A stretch of DNA of 19,328 nucleotides from an uncultured Collinsella sp. (GTDB lineage: Bacteria; Actinomycetota; Coriobacteriia; Coriobacteriales; Coriobacteriaceae): assembly GCA_900757595.1 (NCBI GenBank), contig CAAEOL010000013.1, positions 1 through 19,328 on the forward strand, read 5' to 3'. How positions within the stretch are numbered: the first letter of the stretch is position 1; every line of letters begins with the position of its first letter. Of the stretch, positions 5,602 through 13,910 are shown one piece after another. Made by a program: the position numbers and the translations under genes. The notes beneath the pieces are model-generated. The model worked only from the letters and a program-made list of their open reading frames with translations. It searched no databases and was not told the DNA's origin.

Positions 5602-8346
5602 CTATTTCGCGTCGGCCCAGGTTATGCCGGTGCTGGCTTCGGCGATCAACGGTACGCGGAGGTCTACGACGTGTTCCATGACGTCGCGGACCATGGTGGT
5701 TAGGCGCTCGACTTCGTTGACGGGGCACTCAAAGTCCAGTTCGTCGTGTACCTGCAAGATCATGTGGGCGGCAAAACCCTCTTCTTCCAGGCGGCGGCTT
5801 ACGCGGGCCATGGCGATCTTGATGATGTCGGCGGCGGTGCCCTGCATGGGGTGGTTCATGGCCGTGCGCTCACCAAAGCCGCGGAGCTGTGGGTTTTTGG
5901 CCTTGAGCTCGGGAATATGGCGTCTGCGGCCATACATGGTCTCGGCATAGCCCGTCTGCTTGGCTCGCGCCACCACATTGTCGAGGAACGTGCGCACGCC
6001 CGGGTAGGCCTCGTAGTAGCGATCGATCATATCGCGCGCCTCGGCCATCGAGATGTGCAGCGACTGCGACAGACCATAGGCCTGCTGACCGTACACGATG
6101 CCAAAGTTCACGGCCTTGGCGCGGCTACGCAGGTCGGGTGTCACCTCGGACACCGGCACGCCAAATACGCGCGCGGCCGTCTCGGCATGGAAGTCCTCGC
6201 CCTCGTTGAAGGCGCGCACCAGGTGCTCGTCACCCGAAAGATGCGCGAGCAGGCGCAGCTCGATCTGCGAGTAGTCCACCGCCAAAAAGACGCTGCCCTC
6301 GCCCGCCGAGAACGCCGTCTTGACGGTACGCCCCAGCTCCGAGCGCGTCGGAATGTTTTGCAGATTGGGGTCGCTCGAAGACAAACGCCCCGTCGCGGTG
6401 ATGGTCTGGTTGTACGTGGTGTGCACACGCCCGTCACCACGGCGCAGCGGGCCCAGCGTGTCCAGATAGGTCGACTTAATCTTGGACTTCTCACGCCAGT
6501 CCAAAATCAGGCGCACGATCTCGTGGTCGCAGGCAAGGTCGCTCAGCACCTTGGCGTTGGTCGAATAGTAGCCGCGCTTGGTCTTTTTGAGGCCCTTGGT
6601 CGGAAGTCCCATAACATCAAACAGCACGTGCGAGAGTTGCATGGGGCTGCCGATGTTAAAGGTCTCGTCGCCGGCCAGGTCGCGAATGCTGCGCTCGACA
6701 TCGGCAATCTGGGTCGCCAGGCCCTCGGACAGACTGTGCAGGCGGTCGGGGTCCACGAGCATGCCCGCGCGCTCCATCTTGGCAAGCACCGGCACGAGCG
6801 GCATCTCGATCCCATCGAACACGTTGGCGGCGTTCTCGCGGGCCATGCGGTCACGCAGCGGTGCAACCAGCGCCAGCGTCAAGGCCGCCGTGCGAGCGGC
6901 GGGCGCAGGAGCGTCCTCGCCAGCACCCTCTGCGCCGCGCGCCGCAGGCAGCGCCATCTGCAGATACGTATCGGCCAGATACACCTCGTCAAACTCGGAG
7001 CGGTCGGAATCCAACAGGTAGGCGGCAACAACGGTATCGAAGATGCGCGTGGAATCGACTGCCAGCGGATCCATGAGCTCGAGCTCAGAAGAATCGATGG
7101 GCGAAAGCTCATGCAGAAGCGCCTTCATATCCGGGCTCGCCACACGGCCTTCCATAAACAGACGCGCGAGCACGCCGGCAATCACGCCGCGGGCGAAGTT
7201 GAAGCCCTCAACCTCAGCCGCCGCACCACTGTCGCCCTCCTCGAGCGCAAACAGGCCCTTGGACGTCGCCAACCACAGCGTGCGCGTCAGCCCAAAGAGC
7301 GCGCCCTCTTCCTTGTCATCGTCCACCACGGCGGCGACCCACTCGCCGGCATCAATCACGCGGGAGACCTCAGCCGCAACGGCACCAAGCGCGCCAGCAT
7401 CGCCGGCGGCTGCGCGCAAAACGGCGGGAATCTCAAACGTGCTGGCAGCTGCCCCGCCCTCGCCGCCGATCAGCGCCAAGAAACGGTTCTGCATGGCGGT
7501 GATACCAAGCGTGCCCAGCGCCGCGGAAACCTCATCGGCGGAAAACGCCGGGAAGGACGTCGCCTCAAAATCGAGCTCAACGGGTGCATCGGTGCGGATG
7601 GTCGCCACCTTACGGCTCAGCAGCGCGTCGTCGATGTGTGCGCGCAGGTTTTCTCCCATCTTGCCCTTGACCTCGTCAGCATGCGCGATGACCTCGTCAA
7701 GGCTGCCGTACTGCGCGATGAGCGCACTCGCCTTTTTGGGGCCGATGCCCGGTACGCCGGGAATGTTGTCCGACGTATCGCCCTTCAGACCGTAAAAATC
7801 GGGCACGAGCACCGGCGTGATGCCGTGATACAGGTCGTCCACGCTCTCGGGCGTCATGATCGCCACGTCGGACAGGCCCTTGCGAGTCGAGACCACGTTG
7901 ACGTGCTCGGTCACGAGCTGATACATGTCGCGGTCGCCGGTCACCAGCAGCATGTCGCAGCCGGCCTCCTCGCCCAGGCGTGCCATGGTTCCCAGGATAT
8001 CGTCGCCTTCCCAGCCCTCGGACTGCAAAATGGGCACGTTGAGCGCGGCGAGCAGCTCCTTGATCATGGGGAACTGCGCGTGCAGGTCGGGGTCCATGGG
8101 CGGGCGCTGCGCCTTGTACTGCGGCAGCATCTCCATACGCACGCGCGGCTTGCCCTTGTCAAACGCCACGACAACGCCGTCGGGATTAAAGGCATCGATC
8201 ATCTTGAGGAACATGTTCAGAAAACCAAAGATCGCGTTGGTGGGGCGACCGTCCGGCGCGTTCATGGTCGGCGGCACGGCGTGGAAGGCGCGATGCATGA
8301 GCGAGTTGCCGTCGATGACGGCAAAGGTACGGCGCTTTTCAGACAT
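5602..8346 (-). CDS. polA: DNA polymerase I
   Basis: Repair and Okazaki-fragment polymerase. The 914-aa product has the N-terminal 5'-3' flap exonuclease (about 1-300, with the metal-binding run EGWEGDDILGT at 110-120 and VTGDRDMYQL at 135-144, and the helix-hairpin-helix GLKGDTSDNIPGVPGIG at 186-202), a middle domain, and the family A polymerase domain. Motif A is DYSQIELRLL (691-700). Motif B runs RSRAKAVNFGIVYG (740-753) with Lys744, Phe748 and Tyr752. Motif C is QVHDELDFE (865-873). The middle domain lacks the DxE pair of the Klenow 3'-5' exonuclease (the region near 338-348 reads AVVDDDKEEG), so proofreading is probably absent, as in many Gram-positive enzymes. The start at 8346 follows GAGG by 9 nt. 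It diverges from the aminopeptidase gene. Confidence 0.97.
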   Translation of the reverse strand: MSEKRRTFAVIDGNSLMHRAFHAVPPTMNAPDGRPTNAIFGFLNMFLKMIDAFNPDGVVVAFDKGKPRVRMEMLPQYKAQRPPMDPDLHAQFPMIKELLAALNVPILQSEGWEGDDILGTMARLGEEAGCDMLLVTGDRDMYQLVTEHVNVVSTRKGLSDVAIMTPESVDDLYHGITPVLVPDFYGLKGDTSDNIPGVPGIGPKKASALIAQYGSLDEVIAHADEVKGKMGENLRAHIDDALLSRKVATIRTDAPVELDFEATSFPAFSADEVSAALGTLGITAMQNRFLALIGGEGGAAASTFEIPAVLRAAAGDAGALGAVAAEVSRVIDAGEWVAAVVDDDKEEGALFGLTRTLWLATSKGLFALEEGDSGAAAEVEGFNFARGVIAGVLARLFMEGRVASPDMKALLHELSPIDSSELELMDPLAVDSTRIFDTVVAAYLLDSDRSEFDEVYLADTYLQMALPAARGAEGAGEDAPAPAARTAALTLALVAPLRDRMARENAANVFDGIEMPLVPVLAKMERAGMLVDPDRLHSLSEGLATQIADVERSIRDLAGDETFNIGSPMQLSHVLFDVMGLPTKGLKKTKRGYYSTNAKVLSDLACDHEIVRLILDWREKSKIKSTYLDTLGPLRRGDGRVHTTYNQTITATGRLSSSDPNLQNIPTRSELGRTVKTAFSAGEGSVFLAVDYSQIELRLLAHLSGDEHLVRAFNEGEDFHAETAARVFGVPVSEVTPDLRSRAKAVNFGIVYGQQAYGLSQSLHISMAEARDMIDRYYEAYPGVRTFLDNVVARAKQTGYAETMYGRRRHIPELKAKNPQLRGFGERTAMNHPMQGTAADIIKIAMARVSRRLEEEGFAAHMILQVHDELDFECPVNEVERLTTMVRDVMEHVVDLRVPLIAEASTGITWADAK

Positions 8347-8454
8347 ATTGAATACCTCGCTTTGGGCTGGGCACGGTTTGCTCACACCAGTTTACACGCT
8401 CCCCGCCCCGCGGCCACCGCACATCAGGCTTCCCTGCCGCCGCGGGCCCGCGCG

Positions 8455-8463
8455 TGATACGAT
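8455..8463 (+). promoter_or_regulatory. Probable extended -10 for the aminopeptidase gene
   Basis: TGATACGAT is an extended -10 (TG, one base, TACGAT) 50 nt before the start codon. No good -35 is visible, which extended -10 promoters tolerate. The same nonamer occurs at 17467-17475 before the phosphate transporter gene. Confidence 0.45.
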
Positions 8464-8512
8464 GGCTCACGGTACATCAACCAGCACGATCGATCCGAAA
8501 GGAGCCTGCGTC

Positions 8513-9910
8513 ATGGAGCGTCCCAGCGCATGGAAAAAGTACACGCCACAGCAGATCGAGGAGCTCGAGGAGCTTTGCCGCGGCTATAAGCAGTTTTTGA
8601 GTGAGAACAAGACCGAGCGCCTGTGCGTCAAGGCCGGTATCAAGATGGCCGAGGAGGCGGGCTACGTCAATCTGGAGACCGTGATCGCCGAGGGCCGCGC
8701 GCTCAAGGCCGGCGACAAGGTGTACGCCGCCAACCACGGCAAGGACCTCATGCTCGTCAACCTGGGCACCGCCCCGCTCGAGCAGGGCTTTAACATCCTG
8801 GGCGCCCACGTGGACTCGCCGCGCCTGGACCTCAAGCAGAACCCCGCCTTCGAGGCCGGCGACATGGCTTATCTCGACACGCACTACTACGGCGGCGTCA
8901 AGAGCTACCACTGGGTGGCCTCCCCGCTCGCGCTTGTGGGCGTCATCTGCAAAAAGGACGGCACCACCGTCGACATCAACATCGGCGACAAGGCTGACGA
9001 CCCGGTCTTTACCATCTCCGACCTGCTGATCCACCTCTCGAGCGAGCAGATGTCCAAGCCGGCCAAGGACGCCGTCGACGCCGAGATCCTCGACGTGATC
9101 GTGGGCGGCCGCCCCGTCAAGTTTGACGAGGACGACAAGGACGCCCCCAAGGAGCCCGTCAAGCAGATGTTCTTGGATATCCTCAAGGAACAGTACGATG
9201 TCGAGGAGGAGGACTTCCTCTCCGCCGAGATCGAGGTCGTGCCCGCGGGCCCCGCCCGCGACATGGGTCTCGACCGCTCCATGATTTTGGGCTATGGCCA
9301 CGACGACCGTGTCTGCGCCTATCCGTCCATGCTCGCCCAGATCAACGTCGCCAACGTGGAGCGCACGAGCATCACACTCATCGTCGACAAGGAGGAGATC
9401 GGTTCCGTAGGTGCCACCGGCATGACGAGCCGCTTCTTCGAGAACACCGTCGCCGAGATCATGACGCTCGCCGGCGAGGATAGCCCGCTGGCCCTGCGCC
9501 GCGCGCTCGCCCGCAGCCGCATGCTCTCCTCCGACGTGTCCGCCGGCTTCGACCCGGGCTACGCCGGCAAGTTCGAAACCAAGAACGCAGCCTTTATGGG
9601 TCGCGGCCTGTGCTTTAACAAGTACACGGGCAGCCGCGGCAAGGGCGGCTCTAACGACGCCGACGCCGAGTATGTGGCCCTCATCCGCGACATCATGGAC
9701 GAGGCCGGCGTGGACTTCCAGACCTGCGAGCTTGGTCGCGTCAACGCGGGCGGCGGCGGCACCATCGCATACATCATGGCTAAGTACGGCATGAACGTCA
9801 TCGACTCTGGCGTTGCCGTCCTGTCCATGCACGCCCTGTGGGAGGTCGCTAACAAGGCCGATATCTACGAGGCCTATCGCGGCTACAAGGCCTTCATCGA
9901 GCGCGCGTAA
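8513..9910 (+). CDS. M18 family aminopeptidase
   Basis: Zinc aminopeptidase of the aspartyl aminopeptidase / aminopeptidase I family (PF02127), cytoplasmic and usually a large tetrahedral oligomer that trims peptides. The 465-aa product carries the expected metal and catalytic residues: His99 and Asp101 in GAHVDSPRLDLK, the bridging Asp in YGHDDR (264-265), the catalytic Glu pair in DKEEIGSVGATG (294-295), Asp341 in SSDVSAG, and His440 in LSMHALWE. The frame is open far upstream over polA, but GAAAGGAG 8 nt before 8513 and the family N-terminus fix the start. A long hairpin with a T-tract follows before yaaA. Substrate preference (acidic versus neutral residues) cannot be told. Confidence 0.93.
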   Translation: MERPSAWKKYTPQQIEELEELCRGYKQFLSENKTERLCVKAGIKMAEEAGYVNLETVIAEGRALKAGDKVYAANHGKDLMLVNLGTAPLEQGFNILGAHVDSPRLDLKQNPAFEAGDMAYLDTHYYGGVKSYHWVASPLALVGVICKKDGTTVDINIGDKADDPVFTISDLLIHLSSEQMSKPAKDAVDAEILDVIVGGRPVKFDEDDKDAPKEPVKQMFLDILKEQYDVEEEDFLSAEIEVVPAGPARDMGLDRSMILGYGHDDRVCAYPSMLAQINVANVERTSITLIVDKEEIGSVGATGMTSRFFENTVAEIMTLAGEDSPLALRRALARSRMLSSDVSAGFDPGYAGKFETKNAAFMGRGLCFNKYTGSRGKGGSNDADAEYVALIRDIMDEAGVDFQTCELGRVNAGGGGTIAYIMAKYGMNVIDSGVAVLSMHALWEVANKADIYEAYRGYKAFIERA

Positions 9911-9923
9911 CCAACCCTTCATC

Positions 9924-9998
9924 AGTTGCGGTGAAATACAGACTAAACTGGCCCATAAACGGCCAAAACAGACCGTATTCCACCGCAACTTCCTTTTT
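9924..9998 (+). terminator. Long imperfect hairpin with T-tract
   Basis: Two 30-nt arms (9924-9953 and 9961-9990) around a 7-nt loop pair at 23 of 30 positions. The outer 16 positions are almost perfect (agttgcggtg... against ...ccaccgcaact), and the loop-closing stem is tggcc/ggcca. TTTTT follows at 9994-9998. It works as a terminator for the aminopeptidase gene or an attenuator before yaaA, whose ribosome binding site begins only a few bases later. The length of the arms is more than a terminator needs and suggests a decayed palindromic repeat. Confidence 0.65.
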
Positions 9999-10013
9999 GG
10001 CAGAGGAGAGTCC

Positions 10014-10823
10014 ATGCTGCAGGTCGTCATTTCGCCCGCCAAGCAGATGCGCGCGGCCCAAGATGCTTTTGAAGTCCTGGGCATTCCACCCTTTGCGCGC
10101 GAGACGGCTCGCCTCCACCGCGCACTGCTAGATATCGAGCGGAATGAAGGCAGCGACAGCCTGCAGGCGCTATGGAACGTGAGTGACAAACTGCTGGGGC
10201 CTTGCCTCAACACCCTGCATGAGTTCGGGCCCATCCTGAAAAACGGCGATCTCGACAATCCCGCACTCGCCTGTCACCTCTCCCCTGCCGTCATGTCCTA
10301 CCACGGCATTCAATACCAGAGCATGGCGCCCGAGGTGATGGATTCCGCGCAGCTCGCATGGCTGCAAAGCCACCTGTGGATCCTCTCTGGCCTCTACGGG
10401 TGCGTTCGCCCCTTTCATGCCGTCGAACCATATCGGCTGGTGATGGGCGCGAAGCTCGCCGTTGACGATGCCCGAGACCTCTATGCGTTTTGGAGCGACA
10501 AGCTCGCGCGGGCTATCGCCCCGGCAGGCTCAAACACCACGATCGTCAACCTCGCCAGCGTAGAGTACGCCAAAGCCGTTCTGCCCCATCTCGCGGGCGA
10601 CGCCACGGTCGTCACGTGCCTCTTTGGCGAAGGCATCCGCAACGGCAAGCCCATCCAGCGCTCGACCGCCAGCAAAAAGGCACGTGGTTCCATGGTGCGC
10701 TGGATGGCAGAAAACAAGCTCGAGGATGTAAGCGGGCTCACCGCGTTTGACGTTGGTTATCGTCACTTTCCCGAGCTTTCAAATAAGAACACTTTGGTCT
10801 TCCTGAACGAACAGACCTTGTAG
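10014..10823 (+). CDS. yaaA: Peroxide stress protein YaaA family (UPF0246)
   Basis: Member of the YaaA / DUF328 family. In E. coli the protein lowers free intracellular iron during hydrogen peroxide stress and so limits DNA damage; it has a nucleic-acid binding cantaloupe fold. The 269-aa product shows family marks: ISPAKQM at 6-12 at the N-terminus, GCVRPFHAVEPYRLVMGAKL in the middle, LYAFWSDKL, and KKARGSMVRWMAENKLED near the C-terminus. The start at 10014 follows GAGGAG. It follows the aminopeptidase gene by 103 nt, most of it the hairpin, and I see no separate promoter, so read-through may express it. The next gene is convergent. The role here is by family only. Confidence 0.9.
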   Translation: MLQVVISPAKQMRAAQDAFEVLGIPPFARETARLHRALLDIERNEGSDSLQALWNVSDKLLGPCLNTLHEFGPILKNGDLDNPALACHLSPAVMSYHGIQYQSMAPEVMDSAQLAWLQSHLWILSGLYGCVRPFHAVEPYRLVMGAKLAVDDARDLYAFWSDKLARAIAPAGSNTTIVNLASVEYAKAVLPHLAGDATVVTCLFGEGIRNGKPIQRSTASKKARGSMVRWMAENKLEDVSGLTAFDVGYRHFPELSNKNTLVFLNEQTL

Positions 10824-10863
10824 GACCACCGCTACTTTTGAATGTGCTGCCTAGGCACGGCGT

Positions 10864-11379
10864 CTATTCCGCCAAGCCGTCGGCTTTGGCAACTTCGTTT
10901 GTCGAGCCATCTTGGTAGGTAATCTTAACGTGCTCTACCTCGGACACCGCAACACCCGATGGGGGCTCCAAGCGCCATTCCGTCAGCGCGATATCCATAG
11001 TCGTAGGCACGTCGCCCTGATTCTTGAGCTTCACCGTCAGCGTTTTGAGCGCCGCATCATACGTCACGCGTTCGATTTCCTCACCAGGAATAGACCCACC
11101 GCTCAGCTGAAGCTGGACAAATCCATCGCGCGAATACCAATAGTCGCCCGGCGCGGCAACGGTATTGCCGCCCGTAACCTTCACTGTCATGATCGGCAGG
11201 GCATCGTCGGCCTCGAACTCCCATGCAGCGCCGCCGTGACCGCCAAACGTCCAGATACAAAAGGCAATCACCAGCACGGCAAGCACCGCAAAACCAATCG
11301 CGACAAGGCCATGGTGCGCACGGCTTTCCTCGGCCGATACATCCCATTGCGTCTCTCGATATAGATGCTTGTCTTCCAT
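10864..11379 (-). CDS. Membrane-anchored hypothetical protein
   Basis: I do not recognise this 171-aa protein. It has a short polar N-terminus (1-24), one hydrophobic segment at about 25-44 (LVAIGFAVLAVLVIAFCIWT), then an extracytoplasmic region of about 125 residues rich in alternating, beta-like sequence (for example MTVKVTGGNTV at 64-74 and VKITYQDGS at 151-159). No lipobox or sortase signal is visible, so it is probably an uncleaved signal anchor with the C-terminal domain outside. The start at 11379 follows GGGGAGG by 5 nt. The same frame stays open far into the thiC antisense strand, which is not coding. It diverges from the thiC riboswitch and converges with yaaA, 40 nt away, with no clear terminator between. 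Confidence 0.75.
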   Translation of the reverse strand: MEDKHLYRETQWDVSAEESRAHHGLVAIGFAVLAVLVIAFCIWTFGGHGGAAWEFEADDALPIMTVKVTGGNTVAAPGDYWYSRDGFVQLQLSGGSIPGEEIERVTYDAALKTLTVKLKNQGDVPTTMDIALTEWRLEPPSGVAVSEVEHVKITYQDGSTNEVAKADGLAE

Positions 11380-11429
11380 GTTCGCCTCCCCACAGGCACG
11401 CTCGTTAGGCCAATCGTACCCATTCGAGC

Positions 11430-11435
11430 TATACT
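11430..11435 (+). promoter_or_regulatory. Probable -10 box for thiC transcript
   Basis: TATACT lies 16 nt before the riboswitch, placing the transcription start near 11442, just ahead of its P1 stem. The -35 is weak (TTAGGC at wide spacing). Confidence 0.4.
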
Positions 11436-11451
11436 TGAGCCCATTACATAA

Positions 11452-11546
11452 ACGGGGAGCTTGCAGGACAAGACGGCAGGCTGAGACTGGGCGCGCCCGC
11501 CCTGACCCGCAAACCTGATATGGGTAATGCCAACGAAGGGAGCCGT
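11452..11546 (+). promoter_or_regulatory. TPP riboswitch (THI element)
   Basis: The conserved elements come in order: GGGGAGC (11454-11460), GGCTGAGA, GACCC, AACCTGATATGGGTAATGCC and CGAAGGGA. The closing P1 stem is acgg (11452-11455) with ccgt (11543-11546). P3 is GCTTGC (11459-11464) with GCAGGC (11476-11481). An extra GC-rich hairpin built on the palindrome gggcgcgccc occupies the P3a position. The thiC ribosome binding site (GGGAG, 11538-11542) is inside the conserved 3' strand and no terminator lies between riboswitch and thiC, so thiamine pyrophosphate most likely blocks translation initiation directly. Confidence 0.95.
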
Positions 11547-11550
11547 GCCA

Positions 11551-12885
11551 ATGAGCACACAGACCGAGCCCAAGCTCGTCACGCAAATCGACTTCGCCCG
11601 CGCCGGGCAGATCACGCCGCAGATGAAGGAAGTCGCCGAGCGCGAGCATCGCGACCCCGAGTACATCCGCGAGCGCGTGGCCGACGGCCGCATCGCCATT
11701 CCCGCCAACATCGTGCACATCAAAAAAGGCATGCGCGCCTTTGGTGTCGGCGAGGGCCTGTCTACTAAGGTCAACGTCAACCTGGGCATCTCGGGCGATA
11801 AAGCCGATGCCGCCGAGGAATGGAAGAAGGTCAAGATCGCCGAGGACTTTGGCGCCGACGCCATCATGGACCTTTCCAACTCGGGCAAGACGCGCCAGTT
11901 CCGCCAGCAGCTCATCGACGAGACGCCGCTCATGGTGGGCACCGTCCCCATGTACGACGCCATCGGCTACATGGAAAAGCCGCTGGTCAAGCTTACCAAG
12001 GATGACCTGTTCGAGGTCGTGCGCGCGCACGCCGAGGACGGCGTGGACTTTATGACCATCCACTGCGGCATCAACAAGTCGGTCACCAAGACCTTTAAGG
12101 AGACCGGCCGCTTGATGAACATCGTGAGCCGCGGCGGCTCGCTGCTGTTTGGCTGGATGGAGGTCACCGGCAACGAAAACCCCTTCTACGAGTACTTTGA
12201 CGAGCTGCTCGAGATTTGCCACGAGTACGACGTGACGATTTCGCTCGGCGACTCCTGCCGCCCGGGCTGCCTCTACGACTCCAACGACGCCACCGAGACC
12301 GCCGAGATGATCGAGCTGGGCAAGCTGTGCAAGCGCGCTTGGGCCGCCGGCGTCCAAGTCATGGTCGAGGGCCCGGGTCACATGGCGCTCGACGAGATCG
12401 CCGCCAACATGAAACTGCAGAAGCGCCTGTGCCACAACGCCCCGTTCTATGTGCTCGGGCCGCTGGTGACCGATATCGGCGTGGGTTACGACCACATCAC
12501 CGCCGCCATCGGCGGCGCTATCTCCGCCAGCTCCGGCGCCGACTTCCTGTGCTACGTGACGCCGGCCGAGCACTTGTGCCTGCCCAACGCCCAAGACGTG
12601 CTCGATGGCCTCATGGCCACCAAGATCGCCGCGCACGCCGCCGATATCGCCAAGAAGGTGCCGCACGCCCGCTACATGGACGACAAGATGGGCCAGGCAC
12701 GCCGCAAGCTCGACTGGGACTCCATGTGGAAGTGCGCGCTCGACCCGGTCACCGGCAAGAAGCGCTACGAGGAGTCCCCCGCCGCCACCGAGGGCACCTG
12801 CACCATGTGTGGCAAGATGTGCGCCGTCCGCACCGTCAACAAGGTGTTCGAGGGTACGACGATCGATCTCGGCATGGAGGACTAA
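11551..12885 (+). CDS. thiC: Phosphomethylpyrimidine synthase
   Basis: Non-canonical radical SAM enzyme that rearranges aminoimidazole ribotide into HMP-P, the pyrimidine half of thiamine. The 444-aa product is the short form that lacks the N-terminal domain of the roughly 600-aa proteobacterial and plant enzymes. Conserved runs include SLGDSCRPGC (231-240), MVEGPGHMALDEI (271-283) and TDIGVGYDHITAAIGG (307-322). The C-terminal [4Fe-4S] ligands are Cys417, Cys420 and Cys424 in CTMCGKMC, that is CX2CX3C, one residue tighter than the CX2CX4C of long-form enzymes. The start at 11551 follows the GGGAG carried by the riboswitch; an in-frame ATG at 11527 lies inside the riboswitch core and is rejected. 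Regulated by TPP. thiD follows. Confidence 0.97.
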   Translation: MSTQTEPKLVTQIDFARAGQITPQMKEVAEREHRDPEYIRERVADGRIAIPANIVHIKKGMRAFGVGEGLSTKVNVNLGISGDKADAAEEWKKVKIAEDFGADAIMDLSNSGKTRQFRQQLIDETPLMVGTVPMYDAIGYMEKPLVKLTKDDLFEVVRAHAEDGVDFMTIHCGINKSVTKTFKETGRLMNIVSRGGSLLFGWMEVTGNENPFYEYFDELLEICHEYDVTISLGDSCRPGCLYDSNDATETAEMIELGKLCKRAWAAGVQVMVEGPGHMALDEIAANMKLQKRLCHNAPFYVLGPLVTDIGVGYDHITAAIGGAISASSGADFLCYVTPAEHLCLPNAQDVLDGLMATKIAAHAADIAKKVPHARYMDDKMGQARRKLDWDSMWKCALDPVTGKKRYEESPAATEGTCTMCGKMCAVRTVNKVFEGTTIDLGMED

Positions 12886-12920
12886 CTCGTCACCGGAGCC
12901 ACAATCAGTAACATGGTGTT

Positions 12921-12935
12921 CGTCAATTGTTGACG
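12921..12935. repeat. Short palindrome between thiC and thiD
   Basis: cgtcaattgttgacg is a 15-bp inverted repeat (6-bp arms, 3-nt loop) 36 nt after the thiC stop. It is flanked by looser gttc/gaac symmetry. It could be an operator or a chance palindrome. Confidence 0.3.
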
Positions 12936-12976
12936 TGTGAACATTTGCTTACATTTGCGTAAAGATTACATCGCCC

Positions 12977-13011
12977 GCCCGGGTTCGACATAGAGTCGGC
13001 CCGGGCATCTT
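12977..13011 (+). terminator. thiC terminator
   Basis: GCCCGGG (12977-12983) pairs with CCCGGGC (13000-13006), and after a one-base bulge TCGAC pairs with GTCGG, loop ATAGA. The tail is ATCTTTAT. The tail runs straight into the thiD -10 box. Confidence 0.75.
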
Positions 13012-13017
13012 TATAAT
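13012..13017 (+). promoter_or_regulatory. -10 box for thiD
   Basis: A perfect TATAAT 46 nt before the thiD start, placed in the tail of the thiC terminator. No -35 at normal spacing; TTCGAC lies 22 nt upstream. It gives thiD its own promoter, outside riboswitch control. Confidence 0.5.
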
Positions 13018-13063
13018 GCTGGCTTAAAGACCCATTTGATTCCGACCGAACAAGGGAGCAAAC

Positions 13064-13894
13064 ATGGATCGCAGTAAGGTACCTGCCGTTCTATCCATCG
13101 CAGGATCCGATTCCAGCGGTGGCGCCGGCATTCAGGCCGACATCAAGACCATCACGGCGCACCGCCTGTATGCCGAGACGGCCATCACCGCCATCACCGC
13201 ACAAAACACGCTCGGTGTCACCGCCGTGCAGAATATCTCCCCTGATATCGTCGCTGCGCAGATCGACGCCGTATTTGACGATATCCGCCCCAGCGCCGTC
13301 AAGATCGGCATGGTTTCCTCTGCCGAGATTATCGAGGTTATCGCCGACCGCCTGAGCGCCTGGAACGCGACAAACGTGGTCGTCGACCCCGTCATGGTAG
13401 CCACCTCGGGCGCACGGCTGATTGCCGAAGATGCCGCCGAGGCGCTCACCCGCCGCCTGTTCCCACTAGCAACCGTCATCACGCCCAATATTCCCGAGGC
13501 CATGGCCCTGCTTGACTACGAGGTCGACTCCGAGCGCACACAGCAAAATGCTGCCATGCTCCTCACCCGCCGCTTTGGTTGCGCATCCCTCGTTAAGGGT
13601 GGGCATCTTGTCAACGAGGCCAACGATGTATTGGCCGAACCCGCGCCACTCGATGACGAGGGCAACCATCTGGGCGATCCGCTCACCACGTGGTTCCGCC
13701 ACAAGCGCATCGAGACCGACAACACACACGGCACCGGCTGCACGCTTTCGTCCGCCATCGCATGCGCGCTGGCCCAGGGCATGGATCTTGCCGATGCCGT
13801 CAACGCCGGCAAGGCATACCTGACAGGCGCTCTGGCCGCCGGCCTGAACATGGGCAAAGGCTCTGGCCCCGTCAACCACATGTGGCAATATTAA
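13064..13894 (+). CDS. thiD: Hydroxymethylpyrimidine/phosphomethylpyrimidine kinase
   Basis: Ribokinase-family enzyme that phosphorylates HMP and HMP-P to HMP-PP, the substrate of thiamine phosphate synthase. The 276-aa product has the family N-terminus SIAGSDSSGGAGIQADIKT (11-29), which binds the pyrimidine, the run VVDPVMVATSG (106-116), and the anion hole THGTGCTLSSAIA (221-233) with Cys226. The start at 13064 follows AAGGGAG by 6 nt. A bifunctional fusion to ThiE is absent. It lies 178 nt after thiC but behind a terminator and a -10 box of its own. The next stretch is repeat-rich and non-coding. Confidence 0.96.
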   Translation: MDRSKVPAVLSIAGSDSSGGAGIQADIKTITAHRLYAETAITAITAQNTLGVTAVQNISPDIVAAQIDAVFDDIRPSAVKIGMVSSAEIIEVIADRLSAWNATNVVVDPVMVATSGARLIAEDAAEALTRRLFPLATVITPNIPEAMALLDYEVDSERTQQNAAMLLTRRFGCASLVKGGHLVNEANDVLAEPAPLDDEGNHLGDPLTTWFRHKRIETDNTHGTGCTLSSAIACALAQGMDLADAVNAGKAYLTGALAAGLNMGKGSGPVNHMWQY

Positions 13895-13910
13895 GATTCT
13901 CAGCCCAAAA

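Noticed and set aside
5746..8457. 903-codon ORF antisense to polA
   Set aside because: Shadow frame of high-GC coding DNA; His/Arg/Gly-rich product with no family sequence.
7925..8512. 196-codon upstream extension of the aminopeptidase frame
   Set aside because: It lies antisense to polA; the ribosome binding site and family N-terminus place the start at 8513.
11380..12666. Minus-strand extension of the 171-aa membrane protein to 600 codons
   Set aside because: The extension is antisense to thiC, and the ribosome binding site and hydrophobic anchor fix the start at 11379.
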